Of a stretch of 64,000 nt of DNA, positions 7,653 to 16,372 are shown in pieces. The translations under genes and the position numbers were made by a program. The stretch is from Bacteriovoracaceae bacterium (GTDB taxonomy: Bacteria; Bdellovibrionota; Bacteriovoracia; Bacteriovoracales; Bacteriovoracaceae): the NCBI GenBank assembly GCA_021737405.1, contig JAIPEG010000002.1:62001-126000 (forward strand), read 5' to 3'. Every line of letters starts with the position of its first letter. The stretch's first letter is position 1. The notes under the pieces were generated by a model that did not search any database, was not told the DNA's origin, and saw only the letters and a list, made by a program, of their open reading frames with translations.

Positions 7653-9641
7653 TCAAAACATTGGTTGTGCAAATGGATTTGGCTGGCTCATAAAGCCCTG
7701 ATTCATTGGTTGTTGCATCATGCCCGGTTGATTAAAGCCTGGTGCAAAAAACTGCGACTGACCAGCAGGTTGCCTCATCATTGGGTTTTGTTGACCGCCC
7801 ATCGGATTTTGCATGCTGTACATCCAACTTAGATCGTCTGAATAATCATTTGGGTTACCGTAAATATCATAGTCAGTGTTAAAGTTAGTTCCACCATAAA
7901 ACTGAAAAGGATCGGAATTATTTTGAGATTCAATCTGTCTTTGTTGAAACTCTTCATAGTTTGTCATGTAAGTAGAATAGCGGTCTGTCTGGGTTCTTAA
8001 GTATGTTAGATCTCTTGACCTTCTATTAAGCACGGCCCTTTGACGACGGTCACGCCCGGCCATCCAACTACGGCAACGAACAGGGTTTTTCACTTGTCCG
8101 ATCATGTTATGCCCACAATATTTCTGTGCATTTTGTTGTTCCGTTCTTTGAAACCTAGAGTAATCACTATCCATGCGCGATTTTCTCTCTCTCATTTCAC
8201 GAATAGCCGCTTGTATTGGGGCCTTACTACCTCGCTTTGTAGCGTAACTTGCTTCCCAATCTTTAAGTCTATTATCTTCAAAAGATCGTATTAGGTTCTG
8301 AACTCTATCAGTTGCATCTTTCAAACTCATGGGTTTTCCACGACTGTCTTCTGTTCCTTTATATACTCTTCCATAATGGTGAGAAGCTAATCTCAAGCCT
8401 TCAATATCTCTGGCCTCATCTGTTAGGGCATATTCTTTTAGAACGTCATAAACAAAGCCCAATTTATCAAAGTTTCTCTTTGAAAATTCTTGTACTTTGT
8501 CATTCAACTCTTTTACTTCTTTATCAATCTCTGCCTTATTTGATTCATTCCTAATCTCTAGAAGATCTGCTACTCGTTGTGTTGATGGCTGAATGACAAT
8601 GCGACTTATTTCTTTTGAAAGGGCACTATATTCCTTTGCATATTCTTGAGCCAAAGATTCTGAAATCATTTCTCCACTCGCGCCTGGCTTCATGGCGTCT
8701 TCAATTTCAGTCATTCTCGCATAAATCTCTTCGACTCTCTTTCCTTGTGCCTTTTCAAACGCTTGTTCAAGGATCTTTTTGAGATCTCGAAAGTTACCCG
8801 CGTTTGAGTCCTTTAACCTTGAAAGTTCTTCTAGTATTTGCTCTGCACTTTCTGTTTCACATACCCTTAACGCTCTATCGTAAACACTATCTTTTACTGA
8901 TGTATAAAGCCTTTGAGTGTTTTCACCTAGGTTTTCGTAGACCACACAAGACCAGCCTGATGGCTTTGGACTTACATTACCAGCTTCCCATGCAACTCCA
9001 TAGCTCGTGGCCTTTGCTGAACCAAAATACACGCTAACACTTTTACTTCTATCGCCATAATCTACGGCAAATGGGTTTGAGCTTAATCCGTAGGAAATTT
9101 CACCGACCTGCTCAGCTTTTACTCTATCGAAGGAGCCATTTTTTAAAAGGCCTTTGCCTTCAACACATCTGTAATACTTTTCATCTACTGAAAGATTCTG
9201 GAAACTCTCATCTGCTCCTACCGCAACATTTTGTGGAGTAAATTCGTAATTATTTTTGACTCTTACAAAGTAATTATTGTCGGCCTTGGTGACTTCAAAT
9301 TGTAAATCCGTACATGCTTTAATATATTTTGGAACTTCTACTTTATAATTACCTTCAGATACTTCTATAACCTTTAGTTCGTTTGGTGAAGGAATCGAAG
9401 GATCAACAATATTTCTAATAAAATTTAAACCAACATAACCTTTTGTATCCTTGGGATCACAACTTGAGCCAGTACCCGCTGATATAACCGTACCCGAGAC
9501 TCCAATGGTTGGATTAGAAATATCTACGCTACCACTGTCCCCTGTCGTTGCCGTTGTTGCTCCCCTTCCCGGCACTCTTGCACCAAGATGAACCGACACT
9601 AAAAGGCATAGTAGGCTAGTTATTAATATTCTTGATCTCAT
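7653..9641 (-). CDS. Secreted protein of unknown function with Met/Gln/Pro-rich tail
   Basis: 662 aa. The N-terminus is a signal peptide (RILITSLLCLLVSVHLGA). Residues ~25-60 are low-complexity Gly/Thr/Ser. The middle (~250-560) is long, charged and helical, suited to coiled coils, with an Arg/Lys-rich part around 470-560. The last ~90 residues are rich in Asn, Gln, Met, Pro and Gly (for example PMGGQQNPMMRQP), a disordered tail. Four cysteines in the exported N-terminal half may pair. No family is recognised. It is preceded by a 109-bp gap from priA in which I see no clear terminator. A structural or surface role is possible but not shown. Confidence 0.8.
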   Translation of the reverse strand: MRSRILITSLLCLLVSVHLGARVPGRGATTATTGDSGSVDISNPTIGVSGTVISAGTGSSCDPKDTKGYVGLNFIRNIVDPSIPSPNELKVIEVSEGNYKVEVPKYIKACTDLQFEVTKADNNYFVRVKNNYEFTPQNVAVGADESFQNLSVDEKYYRCVEGKGLLKNGSFDRVKAEQVGEISYGLSSNPFAVDYGDRSKSVSVYFGSAKATSYGVAWEAGNVSPKPSGWSCVVYENLGENTQRLYTSVKDSVYDRALRVCETESAEQILEELSRLKDSNAGNFRDLKKILEQAFEKAQGKRVEEIYARMTEIEDAMKPGASGEMISESLAQEYAKEYSALSKEISRIVIQPSTQRVADLLEIRNESNKAEIDKEVKELNDKVQEFSKRNFDKLGFVYDVLKEYALTDEARDIEGLRLASHHYGRVYKGTEDSRGKPMSLKDATDRVQNLIRSFEDNRLKDWEASYATKRGSKAPIQAAIREMRERKSRMDSDYSRFQRTEQQNAQKYCGHNMIGQVKNPVRCRSWMAGRDRRQRAVLNRRSRDLTYLRTQTDRYSTYMTNYEEFQQRQIESQNNSDPFQFYGGTNFNTDYDIYGNPNDYSDDLSWMYSMQNPMGGQQNPMMRQPAGQSQFFAPGFNQPGMMQQPMNQGFMSQPNPFAQPMF

Positions 9642-9750
9642 GGTAAATTCCTCTTAATCACATCAATACTTACTCCTTGGTCTTTTCGGAGGATTATTGA
9701 ATATCTTGAGTGATTGAGTAATTTTTATGTGTTTTCGGTGGCTTAAGTGG

Positions 9751-11730
9751 CTAAGTTAGCGTTTGCGGGTCTACATCTACCTTTATGCTAACTCCGGATG
9801 GAGACTTGTAGTTGATGTCAAAATTATCCAATAATGAATGAAGTTCCTTTGTATTCTTGGATCTCAGTAATAAAGTCCATGAAAAATTATTAGCCTTTTT
9901 TTCAATGATAGCGGGCCTAGGCCCGAGAAGATCTACTTCATTAAAGTGCTTTGAAATCATAAAATTTAATATACCACTTGCTCTTCGCGCCTCACTTGCT
10001 GCGCGATCTGAAAATCTAGAGCTAAAGTAAATAGCAACTAATCTTGAAAATGGTGGATAATTAAGGGTAGAGCGAATCTCCAGTTCTTCGTCGTAAAACT
10101 CATCTTGATTATAGTTTTCTATAAAATTAAAAATTTTGTTTTCTGGCACAAGGCTTTGAATCAACACCAAGCCTTGCTTCTCACTTCGACCAGGGCGACC
10201 AGCTGTTTGAGTTATTAACTGGTAAACTTTTTCGTTACTTCTAAAGTCTGGAAAATTTAACTGGCTATCAACACCTAATAATACAACAAGATTAACACCT
10301 TTGAAGTTATGTCCCTTTGAAAGCATTTGGGTTCCAACGAGCAGATCAATCTCTCTTGATTCGAAGCTACCAAGTAAGGCCTTCAAATCCTTAAATGTCT
10401 TTACAGCGTCACGGTCAAACCTCTCAATTCTTTTATTACTAAACCGACCCTTCAAAACCTCTGTAAGTTTTTCTGTACCGAAGCCCTTTTGTAAAAGCTT
10501 TAAATTACCACATTCTGGACAGGATTCTGGATAAGGAATTTTATAATCACAAAACTGACAATTAAGCGTTTGTGTTTTTTTAAAGTACTTAAGGCTAGAT
10601 GTACAATTTAAACAGTGAAAGTCTTTTCCACATGAGCGACACTGCACGAAACTTGCAAACCCAAGCCTATTTACAAAAACTAGAACCTGCTCATTTTGGT
10701 TGAGTCTTATTTCTATTTCTTTTAAAGATTCTTCTGTAAATGGCCAAATGCTCTCATTAAATGGAATATTTTTAGGCCTTCTACTATCTACCATCTTGAT
10801 AGAAGGCATTTTTAAATCAAGTGGTCTTTTTTTGAGTTTAATATAATTCTTTGTTCCCCTTAAAGCGCTTAAGCTCTCCAGCGTTGGAGTAGCAGAGCCC
10901 ATGACAATAGGGATATTTCTCATCGAAGCTAATTTAATGGCGATATCTCTCGTATGATATGGACATCGATCTTCCTGTTTGAAGCTTTGGTCATGCTCTT
11001 CATCTAGAACAATTATTCCTAATTTTTTATGGGGTAAAAATATACTACTCCTAACTCCAATTAATACGTAAGGTGATTCGCTTTGATTTGTTTCTTCCCA
11101 TACTTTCAATTTTTCTGAGCTATTCATTGAAGAGTGATAGGTTAAAATCTTAGCTGGTAAATGTCTCTTGAAGGTTTCTATAAACTGTGGGGTAAGGTTT
11201 ATTTCTGGAACTAAGAAAAGGCAACTTAGTCCATCTTTTAAAGCTTTTTCAAAGGTCTTTAAGTAAATGGTCGTTTTTCCTGATCCAGTAACTCCATGAA
11301 CAAGGAACTTATTAAAAGAGCCTAGCCCATCTCCTATAATATCAACTGCTTCTTTTTGTTCATCCAAAAGAGCATAGTCTAAAGCCTCTCCTCTTCCTGT
11401 CGAAACTTCAACGTTTCTCGGTTTTTTCATGGCCTTTGGCAATGTATCGAAAATATGCTGTCCTAATGGATAATGATAATAATGTGAAACCCATTCTAAG
11501 TAGGACAAGTGATCGGCAGAAAGCTTCCAGTTGAGGTCGTGATCTCCCTGGATATCTTTTAATTTCTCTAAATTTGAAACAGATTTGTCTTCTTTTAAAA
11601 TGCAGCCACCAACGACTCTTTTTCCGAGAGGAACATTTACAAGTTGACCAATTGACTGAACTGTCTCACTTCTATAGGTCAAGATTGAGTTGTTGAATGG
11701 CGTATTAACAGCTACAGAATAGTAATACAT
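9751..11730 (-). CDS. priA: Primosomal replication restart helicase PriA
   Basis: Reloads the replisome at collapsed forks as a 3'-to-5' helicase. 659 aa. N-terminal 3'-DNA-binding domain, then the helicase core with Walker A GVTGSGKT (146-153) and DEEH (243-246). A paired zinc-binding module with eight cysteines follows (CRSCGKDFHCLNC, CQFC, CPEC), then helicase motifs V and VI (LVGTQMLSKGHNF, QTAGRPGR). Motif VI reads TAGRPGR where E. coli has VAGRAGR. Its ATG overlaps the upstream gene's stop as TAATG, so translation is probably coupled. Confidence 0.96.
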   Translation of the reverse strand: MYYYSVAVNTPFNNSILTYRSETVQSIGQLVNVPLGKRVVGGCILKEDKSVSNLEKLKDIQGDHDLNWKLSADHLSYLEWVSHYYHYPLGQHIFDTLPKAMKKPRNVEVSTGRGEALDYALLDEQKEAVDIIGDGLGSFNKFLVHGVTGSGKTTIYLKTFEKALKDGLSCLFLVPEINLTPQFIETFKRHLPAKILTYHSSMNSSEKLKVWEETNQSESPYVLIGVRSSIFLPHKKLGIIVLDEEHDQSFKQEDRCPYHTRDIAIKLASMRNIPIVMGSATPTLESLSALRGTKNYIKLKKRPLDLKMPSIKMVDSRRPKNIPFNESIWPFTEESLKEIEIRLNQNEQVLVFVNRLGFASFVQCRSCGKDFHCLNCTSSLKYFKKTQTLNCQFCDYKIPYPESCPECGNLKLLQKGFGTEKLTEVLKGRFSNKRIERFDRDAVKTFKDLKALLGSFESREIDLLVGTQMLSKGHNFKGVNLVVLLGVDSQLNFPDFRSNEKVYQLITQTAGRPGRSEKQGLVLIQSLVPENKIFNFIENYNQDEFYDEELEIRSTLNYPPFSRLVAIYFSSRFSDRAASEARRASGILNFMISKHFNEVDLLGPRPAIIEKKANNFSWTLLLRSKNTKELHSLLDNFDINYKSPSGVSIKVDVDPQTLT

Positions 11731-12743
11731 TATTGGAGGAGAAACAGATTAAGGCCCTCATCCTTTTTAACGTTATCTTTTAAAGCGTCTCGATATTCAC
11801 CATATCGCAATGCCATCGATTTATTTTTCAACGTCAAATGGCTTAAACTTAGCATTCTCAATTTAACAGTGTTTTCCTCTGAAGATATTTTTATATTCTT
11901 TGGTAACTCATGTGTTCCATCAAAAAGAATATAATCATCAAAGTTGAAAATTAAAGTTTTTTCAAATGGTCCGTATTTAAGTTTTTCCAAACGGTAGTCT
12001 TTATTACTAAAAACGGCTTCCATTACATCAAGCTTTACCGTCCAAAAGAATCCATTTTGGGTTTTTACTAAAGACACATTTTGATCCTTCATCATAAACG
12101 GACGATTTTTAATGGCATTTACCACTTTTAATACCTCTGGGTCTTCCGGCCGAAAGGGATTGTCCATTGTGTCCTTTAGCGAACTATCTTCCTTTACGAC
12201 ACTTAGGTACCTCTTGTATTTATCGTAAAGAGCTCTTTTCTCTGGATCTATTAATTCTCTGTTGTCCTTGTAGACTTTGGAATTTCTCTTTAAAAACTCG
12301 CTCATTTCATTGCTTCTATTTAAAGCGAGGGAACTGAGAACTGAGTAGAAAAGAGCTAAATTACTTGGCGATTTTAATATTTTCTCTTTTAGATTTGAAA
12401 AATAACGAACATCAGCTACCTGATTATCGTCCATCTTGCCGTCAGTATAAGTGATTTGAATTAATTGAACTCTATCCTCTGGTTCTGCAGATAATAAAAA
12501 CTTAACATAAAGTGGCTTTTTTGTTTTCTCTTCCAACGCCTGCTTTTCCAATTCCGCAGATACTTTTGAAGATTCTTTTGCCATCAACATTTCGCTTACA
12601 TCATTTTCAACCATCATTTTTATCATGATTAAATTTGTTAAAACGTCGGCATTATTTCCGTTTCTAAAAAGACCTTCTACCGTCGGAACAGATGCCGAAA
12701 TATTTGTAATAGTGAAAATGATAATTAAGATTAATTTATTCAT
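11730..12743 (-). CDS. Exported protein of unknown function
   Basis: 337 aa with a signal peptide (KLILIIIFTITNISA, cut before SVPTVEG). The N-terminal third is helical (TNLIMIKMMVENDVSEMLM), with charged residues in between; the C-terminal ~120 residues look beta-rich. No catalytic motif or known domain is recognised. It overlaps galU by 8 bp upstream and priA by 1 bp downstream, so the three genes form one transcription unit galU-unknown-priA. The grouping does not by itself reveal a role; a periplasmic location is inferred from the signal peptide. Confidence 0.8.
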   Translation of the reverse strand: MNKLILIIIFTITNISASVPTVEGLFRNGNNADVLTNLIMIKMMVENDVSEMLMAKESSKVSAELEKQALEEKTKKPLYVKFLLSAEPEDRVQLIQITYTDGKMDDNQVADVRYFSNLKEKILKSPSNLALFYSVLSSLALNRSNEMSEFLKRNSKVYKDNRELIDPEKRALYDKYKRYLSVVKEDSSLKDTMDNPFRPEDPEVLKVVNAIKNRPFMMKDQNVSLVKTQNGFFWTVKLDVMEAVFSNKDYRLEKLKYGPFEKTLIFNFDDYILFDGTHELPKNIKISSEENTVKLRMLSLSHLTLKNKSMALRYGEYRDALKDNVKKDEGLNLFLLQ

Positions 12744-13617
12744 ATTTTTTAATATTCTCCCTACAGATATCTAGCATAATCTCTTTATACTGGTCATCCA
12801 TCATGGCAAATTCCACCGTGGCATTAAGATAACCTGTTATCGAGCCTGTATCAAATCTGCTTCCTTCGAAGATATGAGCATAAACCGATGTATTTTTTGC
12901 CATGGCATTGATTGCATCCGTTAATTGATACTCCCCTCCAACACCACGAGGAATCTCATCTAAATACTTAAATATTTCTTGGGTTAATATATAGCGGCCA
13001 GGGGTGGCGAGATTCGTTGGTGCTTCGTCTGGATTTGGTTTTTCCACCATTTTAGACATTTTATAAGTTTTATTAGACCCATTTATGGCCTCTCCATCAA
13101 TTATTCCATATTTATTCGTGTCTTCTTTGGGAACTTCCATAACACCGATTACTGGAGAATTATTATTTTTTGCACTTATTTCAATCAATTGTTTTGTTAC
13201 TGGATTTGATCCTCTAACAAGATCATCACCTAAGATAACTGCAAATGCTTCATCTTTAATAAGATCTCGCGCACAGTTAATTGCATGGCCGAGACCGAGC
13301 TGCTCTTTCTGTCTAACTGAGGTTACCTCTATCATTGATCCTAATTTTTTCATTGATTCTGCTAGCTCACCCTTGCCCGCTCTCTCAAGAAAAGTTTCAA
13401 GTTCGATATTCCGATCAAAATAGTCCTCTATTGCTGTTTTGCCAGAGCTTGTGACAAATACAATTTGCTCAATACCTGACAAGACTGCTTCTTCCACTGC
13501 ATAGTGAATCATCGGCTTTGTTAAGATTGGTATCATCTCTTTGGGGATTTCTTTAGTTGCAGGTAAAAATCTTGTTCCCTTTCCCGCAACGGGGATGACG
13601 GCCGTTCTTATCTTCAT
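12736..13617 (-). CDS. galU: UTP-glucose-1-phosphate uridylyltransferase
   Basis: Forms UDP-glucose from UTP and glucose 1-phosphate for lipopolysaccharide and other glycan synthesis. 293 aa. Nucleotide-binding signature near the N-terminus: AVIPVAGKGTRFLPATKEIP, then KEMIPILTKPMIHYAVEEA. Also seen are LGLGHAINCAR, AVILGDDLV, MVEKPNPDEAPTNLA and the C-terminal GSRFDTGSITGYLNA. The ATG at 13617 is preferred over the one at 13635 because AGGA falls between them at a proper distance and MKIRTAVIPVAG is the standard start. Confidence 0.96.
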   Translation of the reverse strand: MKIRTAVIPVAGKGTRFLPATKEIPKEMIPILTKPMIHYAVEEAVLSGIEQIVFVTSSGKTAIEDYFDRNIELETFLERAGKGELAESMKKLGSMIEVTSVRQKEQLGLGHAINCARDLIKDEAFAVILGDDLVRGSNPVTKQLIEISAKNNNSPVIGVMEVPKEDTNKYGIIDGEAINGSNKTYKMSKMVEKPNPDEAPTNLATPGRYILTQEIFKYLDEIPRGVGGEYQLTDAINAMAKNTSVYAHIFEGSRFDTGSITGYLNATVEFAMMDDQYKEIMLDICRENIKKYE

Positions 13618-13661
13618 TATACTTATCCTATGCAAAAAACTTGGTTATTCCCGAGGTTCTA

Positions 13662-14567
13662 ATGTTCAAAAATTTGTTTCGATTTTATTTCTTATTCTCA
13701 CTAATAGCAATGCTCACGGGGACAACCTACGCGCGAAATAGGATACCTAAATTCGAAACGACTCGAATGAAGAGTACTGCTGGTACAGGTATCGCTAGTA
13801 TCCTTATGGATGAAGCTACTTTTTTAAACCCTGCGACTATAGCCTATTATAAAAATGCAAGTTTCTATTTTCAACGCTCTGGCCTAGAGATAACACAATC
13901 AGCAAGCCAGCAAAGTCCTGCTGAAGAATTTAATTCGATGAGTATCATTGCTAGTGATGCCAAGGGCCTGGCTGGCGGCTCCCTTAGCTACAACACCATT
14001 GATTACAAAGGGGAGCAGGTTAAAAAGTTCTCCTCAGCCTTTGGAAGACCCATAGGAAAAAAGTCGAGCTTTGGAATTAATTTTGCTTATACCAAAGAAA
14101 AAGTTTTTGATGATAACAATCAACTTATTGAGCAAGACTATAAACAAGCAACCTTTGGCGTAGCCCATGCTATTAATGACGAAGTAACTTTAGGTTTAGT
14201 AGTAGAAGACCCATTTAAAGAACGTCCTGAAGAAACACGGGCCCTCGCAGGCTTTCAATATGTTTACAAAGGATTCATTAGCTTAATGTTAGATATGGGG
14301 GCTGATTATAATCAAAACCTATCTGACACTGTTATGTGGCGTGCGGCTTCACAGCTGAAAGTTTTTGAAGATTTTTTTCTAAGATTTGGTACCTTTAACG
14401 ACAAGGGTCGGCAGGAAAAAGGTAGTGGTGCTGGCGTCGGTTGGCTTCAACCAAAACTAGTTTTAGAAGTTGCCATTAAAAATACTCAACGACTTGAATC
14501 TGTCTCTCTTAATCAAACGGGTGAAGATATTAAAGAAACAAGTTTCAGCTTATCGTATCGATTTTAA
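13662..14567 (+). CDS. FadL/PorV-like outer-membrane barrel protein
   Basis: ATG at 13662 is chosen because GAGGT lies 6 bp upstream and a signal peptide follows (NLFRFYFLFSLIAMLTGTTYA). The mature start has the family-like pattern STAGTGIASILMDEATFLNPAT, close to the 'A-x-A-x-x-D-A-x-x-x-x-NPA' opening of FadL and PorV proteins. About 300 aa, with short alternating strands and a C-terminal SFSLSYRF ending in Phe. FadL members import hydrophobic compounds and PorV members carry secretion cargo; which applies here cannot be decided. It is the first gene of a plus-strand run to 16 kb and is divergent from galU. Confidence 0.7.
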   Translation: MFKNLFRFYFLFSLIAMLTGTTYARNRIPKFETTRMKSTAGTGIASILMDEATFLNPATIAYYKNASFYFQRSGLEITQSASQQSPAEEFNSMSIIASDAKGLAGGSLSYNTIDYKGEQVKKFSSAFGRPIGKKSSFGINFAYTKEKVFDDNNQLIEQDYKQATFGVAHAINDEVTLGLVVEDPFKERPEETRALAGFQYVYKGFISLMLDMGADYNQNLSDTVMWRAASQLKVFEDFFLRFGTFNDKGRQEKGSGAGVGWLQPKLVLEVAIKNTQRLESVSLNQTGEDIKETSFSLSYRF

Positions 14568-14570
14568 ATT

Positions 14571-15272
14571 ATGACAACAAAAAAGGCAGATGCTAGCGGC
14601 GATAAAGCTGTTGAGGTCGCTCCCAAAGTATATCAAGACAGATTAAAGCTTTTAAAGAAGGCACAAGAGTACTCCGCCGCCGATGAAATTCCCAAAGCGG
14701 TGGAGCACTATAGCCAATATCTCAATGCTTTGGCACTTTTTCATAAAGTGGACGAATCTAAACTAGATCCAAAAATGTTTGATCAGGAAAGAGACATAGC
14801 TGAATTGTTTCTCATAAGCCATGCCTACTGGGATCTCGCAAAGGCTTACGACAGAAGCCCAAATCTTCATCTAGAATCAATTCGCTGTCTCGATCAATTT
14901 GTTAAATTTACAATTGGATATAAGTTTCAATATGTAAATTCTCGAACCATAAAATCTTTTATCCGAAAAAGACTCGCGCATAATCCAAAAGCTTTTAAGC
15001 AAGCCTATGACCGAATCCATGTCGAGTCTAAGGGCTGCTTTATTAGTACTGAACTATTTGGACAAGAACATATCATTACAAATGATCTTAGAGTCATTAA
15101 ATTTAGAATTCAGAAAAACATTATCGGCCGATTTTTCACAAGGCTTTATTACGATCAAATCTGTCCTTTTTACTTTAGATACGAAAGCAGGCTTTTCTTA
15201 AACACTATTTTTAAGAATTTCATTATTTGTATTCACTTCTTATTTTCTCACTTGCTAGGCTTCAAAAAGTGA
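14571..15272 (+). CDS. CFI-box C-terminal domain protein
   Basis: 233 aa, no signal peptide. The N-terminal ~140 residues are helical and TPR-like (KLLKKAQEYSAADEIPKAVEHYSQYL). The C-terminal part has CFISTELFGQEH at about 158, then a basic stretch, IIGRFFTRLYYDQICPFYF, and a hydrophobic tail (IFKNFIICIHFLFSHLLGF). This matches the small CFI-box module (CFIATAAYG...LGRxFVRxYY), found at the C-terminus of many otherwise unrelated bacterial proteins; its function is not known to me. The gene follows the barrel gene by 3 bp and shares a GTGA overlap with the LptF/G permease, so it belongs to that operon. Confidence 0.75.
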   Translation: MTTKKADASGDKAVEVAPKVYQDRLKLLKKAQEYSAADEIPKAVEHYSQYLNALALFHKVDESKLDPKMFDQERDIAELFLISHAYWDLAKAYDRSPNLHLESIRCLDQFVKFTIGYKFQYVNSRTIKSFIRKRLAHNPKAFKQAYDRIHVESKGCFISTELFGQEHIITNDLRVIKFRIQKNIIGRFFTRLYYDQICPFYFRYESRLFLNTIFKNFIICIHFLFSHLLGFKK

Positions 15273-16372
15273 CGACTCTCAGAAGTTTTATTTTAAAGGA
15301 ATGGTTTCGTTTTTTTGTAGGCGCTTTTGTTGTCTTAATTCTACTTATTTCAGTTGCTGAATTAATATCTGGTTTTCTTAGGAGTAATGTTACTCCTATG
15401 GAAGTCATTTTTAATCATTTTCTGGAGATACCTAATAAGTTAAAGCTTATTATGCCCGTTGGCTGTCTTGTCGCTTCCCTTTTTAGTGTCAACAAACTAA
15501 AAACTCGGAATGAACTAACGGCGATTTTTGCGGGTGGTTACTCACGAAAAAGATTCATGACGGACATTGCCATCGGAACTATTGTCGTTAGCCTTTCCCA
15601 ATTGTTTATTAGCTCATTTTTAGAACCTTTTGCTATTTCCAAAAAAGATATTTTAATTACAGACGGTCAATCAAAGTTTAAAAACTTAAAGTCCCAAGGC
15701 TTAATGGCTTCAACTATCGGCTCAGGTAGGATGTGGTTTAAAAGTAAGAATTATTTTTTTAGTTTTTCCACATTCGACAAAGAAAACAGCCAACTCAATG
15801 ATGTTTCTATTTACTACTATAATGACAATAATTTTTTAAAAGAAAAGGTTACCAGTAAGAAGCTTCAGTATATTGGTGGAGCATGGATCGGAACTCAAAC
15901 TAATATTTTGCGAAATCTTGAGACAAGTGAATTTCCCCTCGTGCAAAATATTGAGAGTGGTCCAATTGATATCAATGAGTCCCCTTTTGACTTTCGTGAA
16001 ATTGAGGCGGATATCACGACCCTTAATATTTTCGACTTATATCGTTACATTGATAAACTTCAAGAAGGCGGTATTAATGTAAATGAATATTTGGTTATTT
16101 TCCTTGAGAAGTTTTCAATCTCCATTGTTTGTATAATTTTTGGTTTAGTGGCTGCGATAGGTGCCTTTAGACCAAACAGGAGGGGCAACTCTTTTGGGAA
16201 AAGTCTTTTGGGTGTATTCGTTTTTGTGATTGTTTATTGGCTGATAAATAGTTACTTTATTGAGCTTGGTAAATCCAGCAAACTTAACCCATACCTCGCT
16301 TGCTTTGGTGTTCCCATCATTTTTGGTCTCTTTCTTTCTTATCAGTTTATTAGAAATAGAAAACTTATATGA
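15269..16372 (+). CDS. LptF/LptG (YjgP/YjgQ) family permease
   Basis: Membrane subunit of the LptB2FG exporter, which pulls lipopolysaccharide from the inner membrane toward LptA. GTG at 15269 overlaps the preceding stop as GTGA, giving 367 aa, close to the family's ~360. Three membrane segments near the N-terminus, a periplasmic beta-jellyroll region (~115-255), then three C-terminal segments (VCIIFGLVAAIGAF, LLGVFVFVIVYWLI, LACFGVPIIFGLFLSY). FRPNRRGNSFGKSLL matches the conserved loop before the fifth segment. LptF and LptG cannot be told apart with confidence; a partner gene is not in the window. Confidence 0.88.
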   Translation: MTTLRSFILKEWFRFFVGAFVVLILLISVAELISGFLRSNVTPMEVIFNHFLEIPNKLKLIMPVGCLVASLFSVNKLKTRNELTAIFAGGYSRKRFMTDIAIGTIVVSLSQLFISSFLEPFAISKKDILITDGQSKFKNLKSQGLMASTIGSGRMWFKSKNYFFSFSTFDKENSQLNDVSIYYYNDNNFLKEKVTSKKLQYIGGAWIGTQTNILRNLETSEFPLVQNIESGPIDINESPFDFREIEADITTLNIFDLYRYIDKLQEGGINVNEYLVIFLEKFSISIVCIIFGLVAAIGAFRPNRRGNSFGKSLLGVFVFVIVYWLINSYFIELGKSSKLNPYLACFGVPIIFGLFLSYQFIRNRKLI

